A program made the translations under genes and the position numbers. The notes under the pieces are model-generated. The model was not told the DNA's origin, made no database searches, and was given only the letters and a program-made list of their open reading frames with translations. From Xylanibacter ruminicola (GTDB lineage Bacteria > Bacteroidota > Bacteroidia > Bacteroidales > Bacteroidaceae), in assembly GCF_900107775.1 (NCBI RefSeq), contig NZ_FNRF01000004.1, forward strand, positions 186,001 through 250,000: a stretch of DNA of 64,000 bases. Direction: 5' to 3'. Positions 35,605 to 44,265 of this stretch are shown here, piece by piece; position 1 is the stretch's first letter; each line of letters starts with the position of its first letter.

Positions 35605-36468
35605 ATGGAAACAACAGCAATTCTGCTACTCCACTGCCCCGATCAGCAGGGCATTATTTCGGAAGTAACTAAGTTTATCACCGATAATAAGGGAAATATC
35701 GTTTACCTGGATCAGTATGTTGACAAGGTGGACGGCATGTTTTTTATGCGTATTGAGTGGGAACTGGAAGGATTTATGATTCCTCGCGACAAGATTTACG
35801 AGTACATCACCACCCTTTATGCGCAGCGTTACCAAATGAAATTCAGCTTGTACTTCAGCGATAAGCGTCCACGTATGGCTATCTTCGTTAGTAAGATGAG
35901 TCACTGTCTGTACGACTTGCTGGCACGTTGGAAGGCTGGCGAGTTTAAGTGCGACATTCCTTGTATCGTATCTAATCACGAGGATTTGCGCTACGTAGCC
36001 GAGCAGTTTGGCATACCTTACTACGTGTGGAGCATTAAGAAAGACCACAGTAACAAGGAGGAGGTAGAGAAGGCCGAGATGGAGCTGCTGAAGAAAGAGG
36101 ATATCTCGTTTATCGTGCTGGCCCGCTATATGCAGATTATCAGCGACGAGATGATAGCCGAGTATCCGCATCATATCATCAACATCCACCACTCGTTCCT
36201 GCCTGCCTTTATCGGTGCCAAGCCCTATCATCAGGCTTACGAGCGCGGTGTAAAGATTATCGGTGCCACCAGCCACTATGTTACAGCCGAGCTGGATGCC
36301 GGTCCAATCATCGAGCAGGATGTTACCCGCATTACCCACAAGGACACCCCCGAGAGCTTAGTGCTGAAGGGTAAGGACTTGGAGAAAATCGTGCTCTCAC
36401 ACGCTGTGAGCAAGCACATCCAGCGCAAAATCCTCACATACAAGAACAAGACGATTATTTTCTCATGA
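35605..36468 (+). CDS. purU: Formyltetrahydrofolate deformylase
   Basis: 287 residues. N-terminal ACT domain (about 1-85, LLLHCPDQQGIISEVTKFIT), then a formyltransferase-fold hydrolase domain with HHIINIHHSFLPAFIGAKPY and GATSHYVTAELDAGPIIEQD (catalytic Asn, His, Asp). It hydrolyses 10-formyl-THF to THF and formate in the cytosol, balancing the one-carbon pool. It overlaps hisH by 4 bases (ATGA), an unusual coupling to histidine synthesis. Confidence 0.95.
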   Translation: METTAILLLHCPDQQGIISEVTKFITDNKGNIVYLDQYVDKVDGMFFMRIEWELEGFMIPRDKIYEYITTLYAQRYQMKFSLYFSDKRPRMAIFVSKMSHCLYDLLARWKAGEFKCDIPCIVSNHEDLRYVAEQFGIPYYVWSIKKDHSNKEEVEKAEMELLKKEDISFIVLARYMQIISDEMIAEYPHHIINIHHSFLPAFIGAKPYHQAYERGVKIIGATSHYVTAELDAGPIIEQDVTRITHKDTPESLVLKGKDLEKIVLSHAVSKHIQRKILTYKNKTIIFS

Positions 36469-37055
36469 ATGTAGCAATAGTAAAATATAACGCAGGAAAT
36501 ATCTATTCGGTGGTGAACGCACTGAAGCGCCTGGGTATAGAACCCACGCTGACCGACGATGCCGAACTGCTGATGAAGGCCGATAAGGTGCTGTTTCCTG
36601 GACAGGGTCATGCTGGCGAAGCGATGGACTATCTGCGTGCCCGCAAGCTCGACCTGCTGATACGCGACCTGAAGCAGCCCGTTTTCGGCATCTGCGTAGG
36701 TCAGCAACTATTATGTCGCCACTCTGAGGAGGGCGATACCGAGTGTATAGGCATTTTTGATGCCGAAGTAAAACGTTTCCAGCCCCAGCGCCATGAGGAT
36801 AAGGTACCTTGCATGGGATGGCAGGAGTTGCGGGTAAGCGATAACCCGATTCTAAAAAATTTAGGCCAGCACCCTTACGTTTACTTTGTACACTCCTACT
36901 ATGTGCCTGTGTGTAACGAGACCATCGCTACGGCAGACTACATTCTGCCCTACTCGGCCTCTATGCACAAGGATAATTTCTATACCTGCCAGTTCCACCC
37001 CGAAAAAAGTGGTAAGGTGGGTGAACAAATCATTAAAAACTTCATCGATTTATGA
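36465..37055 (+). CDS. hisH: Imidazole glycerol phosphate synthase, glutamine amidotransferase subunit
   Basis: 196 residues. Class I amidotransferase: PGQGHAGEAM oxyanion region, nucleophile Cys in FGICVGQQLLC, and the catalytic His-x-Glu in CQFHPEKSG. It releases ammonia to HisF. ATGA overlaps with purU and hisA on either side. Confidence 0.96.
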   Translation: MNVAIVKYNAGNIYSVVNALKRLGIEPTLTDDAELLMKADKVLFPGQGHAGEAMDYLRARKLDLLIRDLKQPVFGICVGQQLLCRHSEEGDTECIGIFDAEVKRFQPQRHEDKVPCMGWQELRVSDNPILKNLGQHPYVYFVHSYYVPVCNETIATADYILPYSASMHKDNFYTCQFHPEKSGKVGEQIIKNFIDL

Positions 37056-37771
37056 TTGAACTGATTCCCGCTATCGACATTATTGCTGGTAAGTGTGTAC
37101 GACTGACCAAGGGCGACTACGACCAGAAAACCGAGTACGGCGAGCCATTAGAGATGGCCCGCGAGTTTGAACGCATCGGCTTTAAGCGTCTGCACATGGT
37201 AGATCTTGATGGCGCCAAATCAAAACATATTGTTAACAGCAAGGTGCTCACTCAGGTCACGTCAGAAACATCACTCGAAGTAGATTTCGGTGGTGGAATT
37301 AAGACCCATACCGATATCGAGGCTGCCTTTGATGCTGGCGCACAGATGGTAACCGTTGGTTCTATTGCTGTTACCCAGCCCAACCTGTTTACCTGGTGGC
37401 TACAGAAATACGGTCCCGACCGCATGATTCTGGGTGCCGATGTGCGCAATGGCAAAATCAGCATCAACGGCTGGAAGGAGGATTCGGAAGAAGACCTGCT
37501 GCCTTTCCTCAAGAAATACGTGAATGCTGGTGTGAAGAACGTATTGTGCACAGAGATTTCGAAAGACGGCACCCTCGGCGGTCCAGCCTTCGAGCTCTAC
37601 GCTAGTGTAATGAAAGAGTATCCCGATTTGCACTTGATTGCCAGTGGCGGTGTATCGTGTATCGAAGATATCAAGGCCCTCGAAGCTATCGGCGTACCAG
37701 CCGTTGTGTTCGGCAAGGCCATTTACGAAGGTAAGATTGACCTTCGCGAACTGATCAAACTAAATAAATGA
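37052..37771 (+). CDS. hisA: ProFAR isomerase
   Basis: 239 residues, (beta-alpha)8 barrel. [20 protein letters not shown] carries the general-base Asp; DLDGAK and the phosphate-binding [13 protein letters not shown] and [11 protein letters not shown] follow. It isomerises ProFAR to PRFAR, the substrate of HisHF. Confidence 0.96.
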   Translation: MIELIPAIDIIAGKCVRLTKGDYDQKTEYGEPLEMAREFERIGFKRLHMVDLDGAKSKHIVNSKVLTQVTSETSLEVDFGGGIKTHTDIEAAFDAGAQMVTVGSIAVTQPNLFTWWLQKYGPDRMILGADVRNGKISINGWKEDSEEDLLPFLKKYVNAGVKNVLCTEISKDGTLGGPAFELYASVMKEYPDLHLIASGGVSCIEDIKALEAIGVPAVVFGKAIYEGKIDLRELIKLNK

Positions 37772-38532
37772 TTATGGGATTAGCAAAACGAATCATACCC
37801 TGTTTGGATGTAAAAGACGGTGAGACCGTTAAAGGCACCAACTTTGTAAACCTGCGCTCGGCTGGCGACCCGGTTGAACTGGGTAAGGCCTACAGCGAGC
37901 AAGGTGCCGACGAGCTCTGCTTCCTGGATATCACCGCCAGCTTCGAGGGCCGCAAAACGTTTACCGATATGGTAACACGTGTGGCCAAAGAGATAAATAT
38001 CCCCTTTACTGTGGGTGGTGGCATTAACGAGTTGGCTGATGTTGAGCGCCTGTTATATGCCGGAGCAGATAAGGTGAGCGTGAACAGCGCTGCCATCCGC
38101 CGCCCCGAACTGATTAGCGAGATTACCAGTCGTTTTGGTTCGCAGGTATGCGTTGTGGCCATCGATGCCCGTTTTGATGCCGATGGCTGGCATTGCTACC
38201 TGAAAGGCGGACGCGAGCGTACTGAGCGCGGCCTGTTTGAATGGGCACACGAGGCCCAGGAGCGTGGTGCAGGCGAGATACTGTTTACCAGTATGGATCA
38301 CGACGGTGTGAAAGAAGGCTATGCCAACGAGGCTCTGCGCGAGTTGGCCGACAACCTCTCAATCCCCATCATCGCCAGCGGTGGTGCAGGCAAAAAAGAG
38401 CATTTCCGCGATACCTTTATCGATGGTCATGCCGATGCCGCCCTCGCCGCCAGTGTGTTCCACTTCGGCGAGATTCCCATCCCCGAACTGAAAGCCTACC
38501 TGAAGGCTGAAGGCATCAACGTAAGAATGTAA
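37768..38532 (+). CDS. hisF: Imidazole glycerol phosphate synthase, cyclase subunit
   Basis: 254 residues (252 if the ATG at 37774 is used, which gives the usual [16 protein letters not shown] opening). Catalytic Asp residues lie in PCLDVKDG and [27 protein letters not shown] and [12 protein letters not shown] bind phosphate. It forms IGP and AICAR from PRFAR and ammonia. The ATG at 37768 overlaps the hisA stop. Confidence 0.96.
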   Translation: MIMGLAKRIIPCLDVKDGETVKGTNFVNLRSAGDPVELGKAYSEQGADELCFLDITASFEGRKTFTDMVTRVAKEINIPFTVGGGINELADVERLLYAGADKVSVNSAAIRRPELISEITSRFGSQVCVVAIDARFDADGWHCYLKGGRERTERGLFEWAHEAQERGAGEILFTSMDHDGVKEGYANEALRELADNLSIPIIASGGAGKKEHFRDTFIDGHADAALAASVFHFGEIPIPELKAYLKAEGINVRM

Positions 38533-38558
38533 AAATGCAAAAATGTAAAAATTAAAAA
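38533..38558 (+). repeat. A-rich short repeats between hisF and hisIE
   Basis: Units AAAATGC, AAAAATGT, AAAAATT and AAAAAATG fill the gap up to the hisIE ATG; period 7-8. Confidence 0.55.
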
Positions 38559-39203
38559 ATGAAGATAGATTTTGAAAAGAGCGGAGGCCTAGTGCCCGCT
38601 ATTATCCAGGATGCCCAGACTAAGAACGTGCTAATGCTGGGCTATATGAACGAGGAAGCCTACCAGAAAACCATCGATACCAAGAAGGTTACATTCTGGA
38701 GTCGCAGTCGTAACTGCCTTTGGACCAAAGGCGAGACCAGCGGCAACTTCCTGCATCTGGTAGATATCAAAGTGGACTGCGATAACGATACCCTGCTGGT
38801 GAAGGCAACCCCCGACGGACCAACCTGTCACACAGGTACCGACACTTGTTGGGGCGAGACCAACGACAGCGGTGTTACATTCCTGACCGAGTTGCAGGAC
38901 TTTATCGACAAGCGCCATCAGGAGATGCCCGAGGGCAGCTATACCACCAAACTGTTTAAGGATGGTATCAACAAGATTGCCCAGAAGGTGGGCGAAGAGG
39001 CTTTGGAGACAGTGATCGAGGCTACTAACGGTACCGACGAGCACCTGGTTTACGAGGCCAGCGACCTGCTGTATCACCTCACCGTACTGCTCACCAGCAA
39101 GGGTTTGCGTATAGAGCAGGTGGCCGACGAGCTGCACAAGCGCCACGATCCCAACTGGGACAAGCAGCGCCGCGAAGCTAAAGCTGCAGGCAAGATGAAA
39201 TAA
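38559..39203 (+). CDS. hisI: Bifunctional phosphoribosyl-AMP cyclohydrolase / phosphoribosyl-ATP pyrophosphatase
   Basis: 214 residues, a HisIE fusion. PRA-CH domain (about 1-105): LMLGYMNEEAYQKT, TFWSRSRNCLWTKGETSGN and zinc-binding Cys residues in KVDCDNDTLLVKATPDGPTC. PRA-PH domain (about 115-214): LTELQDFIDKRHQEMPEGSY and KVGEEALETVIEA. It carries out steps 2 and 3 of histidine synthesis. hisG, D, C and B are not in this window. Confidence 0.96.
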   Translation: MKIDFEKSGGLVPAIIQDAQTKNVLMLGYMNEEAYQKTIDTKKVTFWSRSRNCLWTKGETSGNFLHLVDIKVDCDNDTLLVKATPDGPTCHTGTDTCWGETNDSGVTFLTELQDFIDKRHQEMPEGSYTTKLFKDGINKIAQKVGEEALETVIEATNGTDEHLVYEASDLLYHLTVLLTSKGLRIEQVADELHKRHDPNWDKQRREAKAAGKMK

Positions 39204-39245
39204 CATTATACATTAAACATTAAAGATTAAACATTAAGCATTAGG
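39204..39245 (+). repeat. Six-unit heptamer repeat between hisIE and ftsE
   Basis: Units CATTATA, CATTAAA, CATTAAA, GATTAAA, CATTAAG, CATTAGG in exact register fill the whole gap, starting right after the hisIE stop and ending one base before the ftsE ATG. Most units hold a TAA, TTA/TAG or similar, and the 7-base period moves the frame by one each time. Confidence 0.85.
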
Positions 39246-39246
39246 T

Positions 39247-39930
39247 ATGCTGATATCGTATAAGAATGTAAACGTTTACCAGGATTCGGGCATTAAGGTG
39301 CTCGAGGGGGTGAACCTTGAGGTTAACGAGGGCGAGATGGTTTACGTGATTGGTCGCGTAGGCTCGGGTAAAAGCTCGCTCCTGAAGACACTCTACGGCG
39401 AACTGGATGTCGACGAAGCCGACGAGGCTATTGTGCTGGAGCGCGACCTGAAGACCATCCGTCGAAAAGATATTCCAGGCTTGCGCCGCGACCTGGGCGT
39501 GGTGTTCCAGAACTTCCAACTGCTCAGCGACCGCACCGTATATAAGAACCTGCGCTTTGTGCTCAAGGCCACAGGTTGGAAAGATAACGATGCCATCAAC
39601 AACCGCATCAGCGAGGTGATGGAGCAGATAGGACTGGACGAGAAGCTGTTTAAGATGCCCAACGAACTGTCGGGTGGCGAGCAGCAGCGTGTGGCCATCG
39701 CCCGCGCCATCTTGAACCATCCTAAGCTCATCATCGCCGACGAGCCTACAGGCAATCTGGACAAGGAGACTGCCGACAGCATTATGCAGCTGCTGAAGAG
39801 CATCGCCGAAACAGGTACTGCCGTTATCATGTCGACCCACAACATCGGCTTGGTAAACAAGTACCCAGGCAAAGCCTTCCAGTGCCAGGATGGCAAAATG
39901 GAACAGGTGATTATCAAGCCAAAGGCATGA
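39247..39930 (+). CDS. ftsE: FtsE-like ABC transporter ATP-binding protein
   Basis: 227 residues: Walker [10 protein letters not shown] (about 37-45), Q-loop FQNFQLL, signature [14 protein letters not shown], Walker [14 protein letters not shown]-loop STHN. Its length and the [19 protein letters not shown] stretch fit FtsE, the ATPase that with FtsX controls septal wall hydrolases. No ftsX-like gene is next to it, so a LolD/MacB-like ATPase remains possible. Confidence 0.88.
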   Translation: MLISYKNVNVYQDSGIKVLEGVNLEVNEGEMVYVIGRVGSGKSSLLKTLYGELDVDEADEAIVLERDLKTIRRKDIPGLRRDLGVVFQNFQLLSDRTVYKNLRFVLKATGWKDNDAINNRISEVMEQIGLDEKLFKMPNELSGGEQQRVAIARAILNHPKLIIADEPTGNLDKETADSIMQLLKSIAETGTAVIMSTHNIGLVNKYPGKAFQCQDGKMEQVIIKPKA

Positions 39931-39933
39931 GAT

Positions 39934-39968
39934 CATTGAACATTGAACATTGAAGATTGAACATTGAA
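39934..39968 (+). repeat. Five-unit heptamer repeat between ftsE and lysC
   Basis: CATTGAA, CATTGAA, CATTGAA, GATTGAA, CATTGAA in exact register. Each unit contains TGA, so every reading frame is stopped within three units. Confidence 0.9.
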
Positions 39969-39983
39969 AAATATATAAGGCTT

Positions 39984-41303
39984 ATGAAAGTAATGAAATT
40001 CGGCGGAACATCCGTCGGCTCACCAGAGAGAATGAAGGAGGTAACAGCACTTGTTACCAAGTTTAACGAACCCGTTTTCGTAGTGCTCTCAGCTATGTCG
40101 GGCACCACCAACAGTCTTGTCGAGATTTCCGACTATCTCTACAAGAAGAACCCCGATGGTGCTAACGAGGTGATTAACCGCTTGGAGCAGAAGTACGACA
40201 AGCATGTTGACGAGCTTTACAGCAAGGACGAGACCAAGGCCGCAACCCGCGAGTTCCTGAAGAGCGAGTTCGACTACCTGCGCTCGTTCACCAAGGAGCT
40301 CTTTACTTCTTTCGAGGAGAAGAGTATTGTGGCTCAGGGCGAGATGATGTCGACCAACATGGTGGTTAACTACATGAACGAGATTGGTATCAAGGCCGTA
40401 CTGCTGAATGCACTCGACTTTATGCGTACTGATAAGAATGCCGAGCCCGATCCTGTTTATATCAAGGAGAAGCTGGCTGCGCTGATGCAGGAGCACGAGG
40501 GTGTTCAGGTATTCCTTACCCAGGGTTTTATCTGCCGCAACGCTTATGGCGAGATTGATAACCTGCAGCGTGGTGGTAGCGACTACACAGCCTCGCTGAT
40601 TGGTGCTGCTATCGGTGCTGATGAGATTCAGATCTGGACCGATATCGACGGTATGCACAACAACGACCCACGTGTGGTTGACGGCACAGAGCCTGTACAC
40701 CAGCTGCACTTTGAGGAGGCAGCCGAGCTGGCTTACTTTGGTGCAAAGATTCTGCACCCCACCTGCGTGCAGCCTGCCAAATATGCAGGTATCCCCGTTC
40801 GCTTGCTCAACACCATGGATCCTGAGGCTGAGGGTACCACCATCAGCAACAAGACCGAGTATGGCAAGATTAAGGCCATCGCTGCTAAGGACAATATCAC
40901 CGCAATCAAAATCAAGTCTTCTCGCATGCTGCTGGCTACAGGTTTCCTGCGTAAGGTATTCGAGATTTTCGAGAGCTATCAGACTCCTATCGACATGGTT
41001 TGTACCTCAGAGGTTGGTGTATCGATGAGTATCGACAACAGCGCTCACCTGGGCGAGATTGTGGATGAGTTGAAGAAGTACGGTACCGTTACCGTTGATA
41101 CCAACATGTGCATTATCTGTGTGGTTGGCGACCTGGATTGGAGCAATGTTGGCTTCGAGACTATCGCCCTCGACGCGCTGAAGGATATCCCCGTTCGCAT
41201 GGTAAGCTACGGTGGTTCTAACTACAACATCTCGTTCCTGATTCGCGAGGAGGATAAGAAGCGTGCCCTGCAGAAGCTGAGCGACACCATCTTTAAAAAG
41301 TAA
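39984..41303 (+). CDS. lysC: Aspartate kinase
   Basis: 439 residues from ATG 39984 (MKVMKFGGTSVGSPERMKEV); an upstream ORF extension runs through the heptamer repeat. Kinase core with KFGGTSV, LQRGGSDYTASLIGAA and IWTDIDGMHNNDPR. Two C-terminal ACT domains (from about 300) should bind lysine for feedback control. It phosphorylates aspartate, the entry to lysine, methionine and threonine. Upstream of lysA, which suggests the lysine-directed isoform. Confidence 0.95.
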   Translation: MKVMKFGGTSVGSPERMKEVTALVTKFNEPVFVVLSAMSGTTNSLVEISDYLYKKNPDGANEVINRLEQKYDKHVDELYSKDETKAATREFLKSEFDYLRSFTKELFTSFEEKSIVAQGEMMSTNMVVNYMNEIGIKAVLLNALDFMRTDKNAEPDPVYIKEKLAALMQEHEGVQVFLTQGFICRNAYGEIDNLQRGGSDYTASLIGAAIGADEIQIWTDIDGMHNNDPRVVDGTEPVHQLHFEEAAELAYFGAKILHPTCVQPAKYAGIPVRLLNTMDPEAEGTTISNKTEYGKIKAIAAKDNITAIKIKSSRMLLATGFLRKVFEIFESYQTPIDMVCTSEVGVSMSIDNSAHLGEIVDELKKYGTVTVDTNMCIICVVGDLDWSNVGFETIALDALKDIPVRMVSYGGSNYNISFLIREEDKKRALQKLSDTIFKK

Positions 41304-41358
41304 AGATGTAAAAATTAAAAAATGTAAGAATTGAAATTAGAAAGAGACAAACAAGACA
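41304..41358 (+). repeat. A-rich short repeats between lysC and lysA
   Basis: ATGTAAAAATTAAAAAATGTAA and neighbours: ATGTAA-type units as at 38533 and 42520, irregular period of 7-8. Several in-frame TAA codons. Confidence 0.45.
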
Positions 41359-42519
41359 ATGGCTAAAGGAATATTCCCAGTAGAGAGGTTCAACGAGATG
41401 GAGACACCTTTCTACTACTACGACACATCTCTGCTGCGCCAGACACTACAAACGATTAACAACGAAGCCAGCAAGCACGAAGGCTTTGTAGTGCACTATG
41501 CCGTGAAGGCAAATGCCAACCCACGCATTCTGCGCATCATACGCGAAGCCGGACTGGGTGCCGATTGCGTGAGCGGCGGTGAGGTTGAAGCATCAATCAA
41601 GGCAGGCTTCCCCAAGGAGAAAATCGTTTATGCTGGTGTAGGTAAGAGCGATTGGGAAATCAAACTTGGACTGGACAACGACATCTTCTGTTTTAACGTA
41701 GAGAGCATCCCCGAGCTCGAGGTTATCAACGAGCTGGCAGCCCAGAAGGGCAAGGTGGCTCGCGTGGCTTTCCGTTTGAATCCCAATGTGGGTGCCCACA
41801 CCCACGCTAACATCACCACCGGACTGGCCGAGAATAAGTTCGGCATCGCTATGGGCGATATGGTAAAGGTGATTCGCGAGGCCGAGAAGATGGAGAACGT
41901 AAAATTTGTAGGCTTGCACTTCCATATTGGTTCGCAGATATTGGATATGGGCGATTTCGAGGCACTCTGCAATCGCGTAAACGAGTTGCAGCAGGAGCTT
42001 ATCAGTCATCGCATCCGTGTTGAGCATATCAACGTGGGTGGTGGACTGGGTATCGACTATGCGCACCCCAACCGTGTGCCCATTCCCGATTTCAAGGCTT
42101 ACTTCGACACCTATGCCAAGAAGCTGAAACTGCAGCCCGGACAAACCCTGCACTTTGAGCTGGGACGTGCCGTTGTGGCTCAGTGCGGTAGCCTTATCAC
42201 ACGTACCTTATATATTAAGGAAGGTGCAGTTAAGAAGTTTGCCATTGTCGATGCAGGCTTCACCGACCTCATCCGCCCGGCACTCTACCAGGCATACCAT
42301 AAGATCGAGAATATCACCAGCGACGAAGCACCCGAGGCCTATGATGTGGTAGGTCCTATCTGCGAGAGCACCGACGTGTTTGCTAAGCAGATCGACCTGA
42401 ACAAGGCTAAGCGCGGCGATTTGCTGGCCATCCGATCGGCTGGTGCCTATGGCGAGATTATGGCGTCGCAGTACAACTGTCGCCGCCTGCCAAAGGGCTA
42501 CATGAGCGATGAGCTGTAA
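41359..42519 (+). CDS. lysA: Diaminopimelate decarboxylase
   Basis: 386 residues, fold-type III PLP enzyme. The PLP lysine lies in VHYAVKANANP (about 46-56); GLHFHIGSQI, GGGLGIDY and ELGRAVVAQCG are active-site blocks; the C-terminal DVVGPICESTDVF closes the dimer site. It decarboxylates meso-DAP to lysine in the cytosol. Follows lysC in the same run. Confidence 0.96.
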   Translation: MAKGIFPVERFNEMETPFYYYDTSLLRQTLQTINNEASKHEGFVVHYAVKANANPRILRIIREAGLGADCVSGGEVEASIKAGFPKEKIVYAGVGKSDWEIKLGLDNDIFCFNVESIPELEVINELAAQKGKVARVAFRLNPNVGAHTHANITTGLAENKFGIAMGDMVKVIREAEKMENVKFVGLHFHIGSQILDMGDFEALCNRVNELQQELISHRIRVEHINVGGGLGIDYAHPNRVPIPDFKAYFDTYAKKLKLQPGQTLHFELGRAVVAQCGSLITRTLYIKEGAVKKFAIVDAGFTDLIRPALYQAYHKIENITSDEAPEAYDVVGPICESTDVFAKQIDLNKAKRGDLLAIRSAGAYGEIMASQYNCRRLPKGYMSDEL

Positions 42520-42548
42520 GCAAAATGTAAAAATGTAAAAATTATACA
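42520..42548 (+). repeat. A-rich short repeats between lysA and the GT2-like gene
   Basis: Two ATGTAAAA-type units (period 8) followed by AAAATTATACA before the ATG at 42549. Confidence 0.5.
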
Positions 42549-43217
42549 ATGAATAAAGACGAACGGAGATTCTCTGTTATCATGACCGTGTACGACCAGG
42601 CGTACGAGCTGCAGGAAAACCTAACGGCCTTCCTCACGCAGCAGTACCAGCCTGGCTACGAGGTTGTGGTGGTAGATGAGTCTTCTACCGACGAGACGCC
42701 TGATATACTCAAGCTTCTCAAAAAAGATTACCCCAACCTCTATACCACCTTTCTGCCAAAATCCGAAGGTCATGCCATCAGCAAGAAGCAGGCCTACAAC
42801 ATTGGCATCAAGGCAGCTAAAAACGATTGGCTAATCTTTGCCAACGCCAGTCATGCGCCCGTCAACGAAACTATCCTGCAGGGCATCAACGACAACCTGA
42901 GTGATACGGCCGACCTGACGTTAGGCTATCTTACCAAGAAAGGCATTAAACTGCAGGCGTTCTACGATGTAGATGATGCCAGTGACCATGTTACACGCAT
43001 AGAGCGCCGACTCAAGAAGGTGAGAACCCGAAAGCGCCACCACTACCGCTGGGGGCGTTACGATTTTATCGTTATCAAGAAATCGGCAGCCTTCGATGTG
43101 CTGAAGTACTTCGAGCTCAAGCCATCGTTTGTTCAGCGTCAGGCTTTGCGTTGGCGCATTTTCTGGAAAAACCAGTTCTGCAGATATGAATATATTACAT
43201 ATCTACCCAAAGAATAA
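42549..43217 (+). CDS. GT2-like glycosyltransferase with an altered DXD site
   Basis: 222 residues with a GT-A fold opening: FSVIMTVYDQAYELQENLTA and YEVVVVDESSTDETPDIL (the first Asp-containing nucleotide-sugar site). The place of the metal-binding DXD reads LIFANASHAPVN, without Asp, so catalysis is uncertain. A basic stretch RRLKKVRTRKRHHYRWGR follows, and the C-terminal half lacks the usual ED base motif. It overlaps the next GT-like gene by 32 bases. Perhaps a glycan-chain or envelope enzyme, perhaps non-catalytic. Confidence 0.75.
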   Translation: MNKDERRFSVIMTVYDQAYELQENLTAFLTQQYQPGYEVVVVDESSTDETPDILKLLKKDYPNLYTTFLPKSEGHAISKKQAYNIGIKAAKNDWLIFANASHAPVNETILQGINDNLSDTADLTLGYLTKKGIKLQAFYDVDDASDHVTRIERRLKKVRTRKRHHYRWGRYDFIVIKKSAAFDVLKYFELKPSFVQRQALRWRIFWKNQFCRYEYITYLPKE

Positions 43218-44265
43218 CGAGCTGATACAACGTCATGTACAGCTGTTGGTAGAGGGATTACGACAGAGTGCCACCGTGGTAGTGGCCGATAACAGCAAAT
43301 CCTTCTACCAACAGGCTCGCGACGTGCAGGCCGATATCATCCACATTCACGGTGCCAACCAAATGGTGCAGACCAAAGCCATGCGCTGCGCCAGAAAGTT
43401 GAACATACGCACCGTAGTAACACCTCACGGACAGCTGCAGCCTTTTGCCTTGCAGATGCTGCCCGCCCAGCAGCGTGCCGCTATGACGCTGGTACAGAGC
43501 GAGTTTATCGAGGGCGCCTATGCCGTGATCACCATGGGCAAGATGGAGCGACTGGGGTTTATGGCCCTTGGGTGGAACCCACGTGTAGAAGAGGTTCACA
43601 ACGCCGTAACCACCAACACCATCAGTACAGCCGAGATGGCTGCCCAAACATTTGCCATCTATCAGAAGATACTCGACTCGAACACCCTCGAACTGATGGA
43701 CGATCTCACCCGTCGTGCCCTGAAGGTGATTATCAAGGCTGGTATTCTGGGCGATAAGCGCTGGGTGGAGCAAGAGGCCAAGGAGGTGGATGCACGCCTG
43801 ATTGACTGGCGCCGCCTGCTGATATATGCCGAGCACGAGAACATCAGCAACTACACCGACTACGGCATCCGTATACTCGACTACTCATCGCCACTCCTCG
43901 ATGTTGCGAGGATTGCAGCCTATTTTCCCAAGAAATATCATCGCCCCCAGCCTATCAAGGAACTGATTGGCGATTATCAGGGCGACGAGACCGATTACCT
44001 GATGCGTATCATCCGTCAGGTGCTCAAATCCCCTACCCTGTTGAACATGATGGAGCTGACACGCGAGCTGTATCGCGACAACGTGAACGACGACCAGCTG
44101 GCCGAAGCACTCGAAGATGCCAATCTTACCAAACGTGCCGCCCGGTTGATTCAGGTTCTGAAGGAACAAGTTCTTTTAGACGAGGGCTACATGCCCATCG
44201 ACCCGCTCGACGATAAACAGACCGACGTATTACGTAACAATCTGAAAAACCATCTTAAGATATGA
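43186..44265 (+). CDS. GT-B N-terminal domain fused to an unknown helical domain
   Basis: 359 residues from ATG 43186. The first ~145 residues resemble the acceptor half of GT4-type enzymes (MNILHIYPKNNELIQRHVQL, ADIIHIHGANQ, VVTPHGQLQPFALQ). The donor-binding half with the E-x7-E motif is missing; instead comes a ~200-residue, mostly helical domain (DDLTRRALKVIIKAGILGDK, LLDVARIAAYFPKKYHRP) that I do not recognise. The gene overlaps both neighbours and is intact. It may act as a partner of the GT2-like protein. Confidence 0.7.
   Translation: MNILHIYPKNNELIQRHVQLLVEGLRQSATVVVADNSKSFYQQARDVQADIIHIHGANQMVQTKAMRCARKLNIRTVVTPHGQLQPFALQMLPAQQRAAMTLVQSEFIEGAYAVITMGKMERLGFMALGWNPRVEEVHNAVTTNTISTAEMAAQTFAIYQKILDSNTLELMDDLTRRALKVIIKAGILGDKRWVEQEAKEVDARLIDWRRLLIYAEHENISNYTDYGIRILDYSSPLLDVARIAAYFPKKYHRPQPIKELIGDYQGDETDYLMRIIRQVLKSPTLLNMMELTRELYRDNVNDDQLAEALEDANLTKRAARLIQVLKEQVLLDEGYMPIDPLDDKQTDVLRNNLKNHLKI

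Noticed and set aside
39247..39930. Assignment as part of an amino-acid importer
   Set aside because: No permease or binding protein nearby; length and motifs fit FtsE better.
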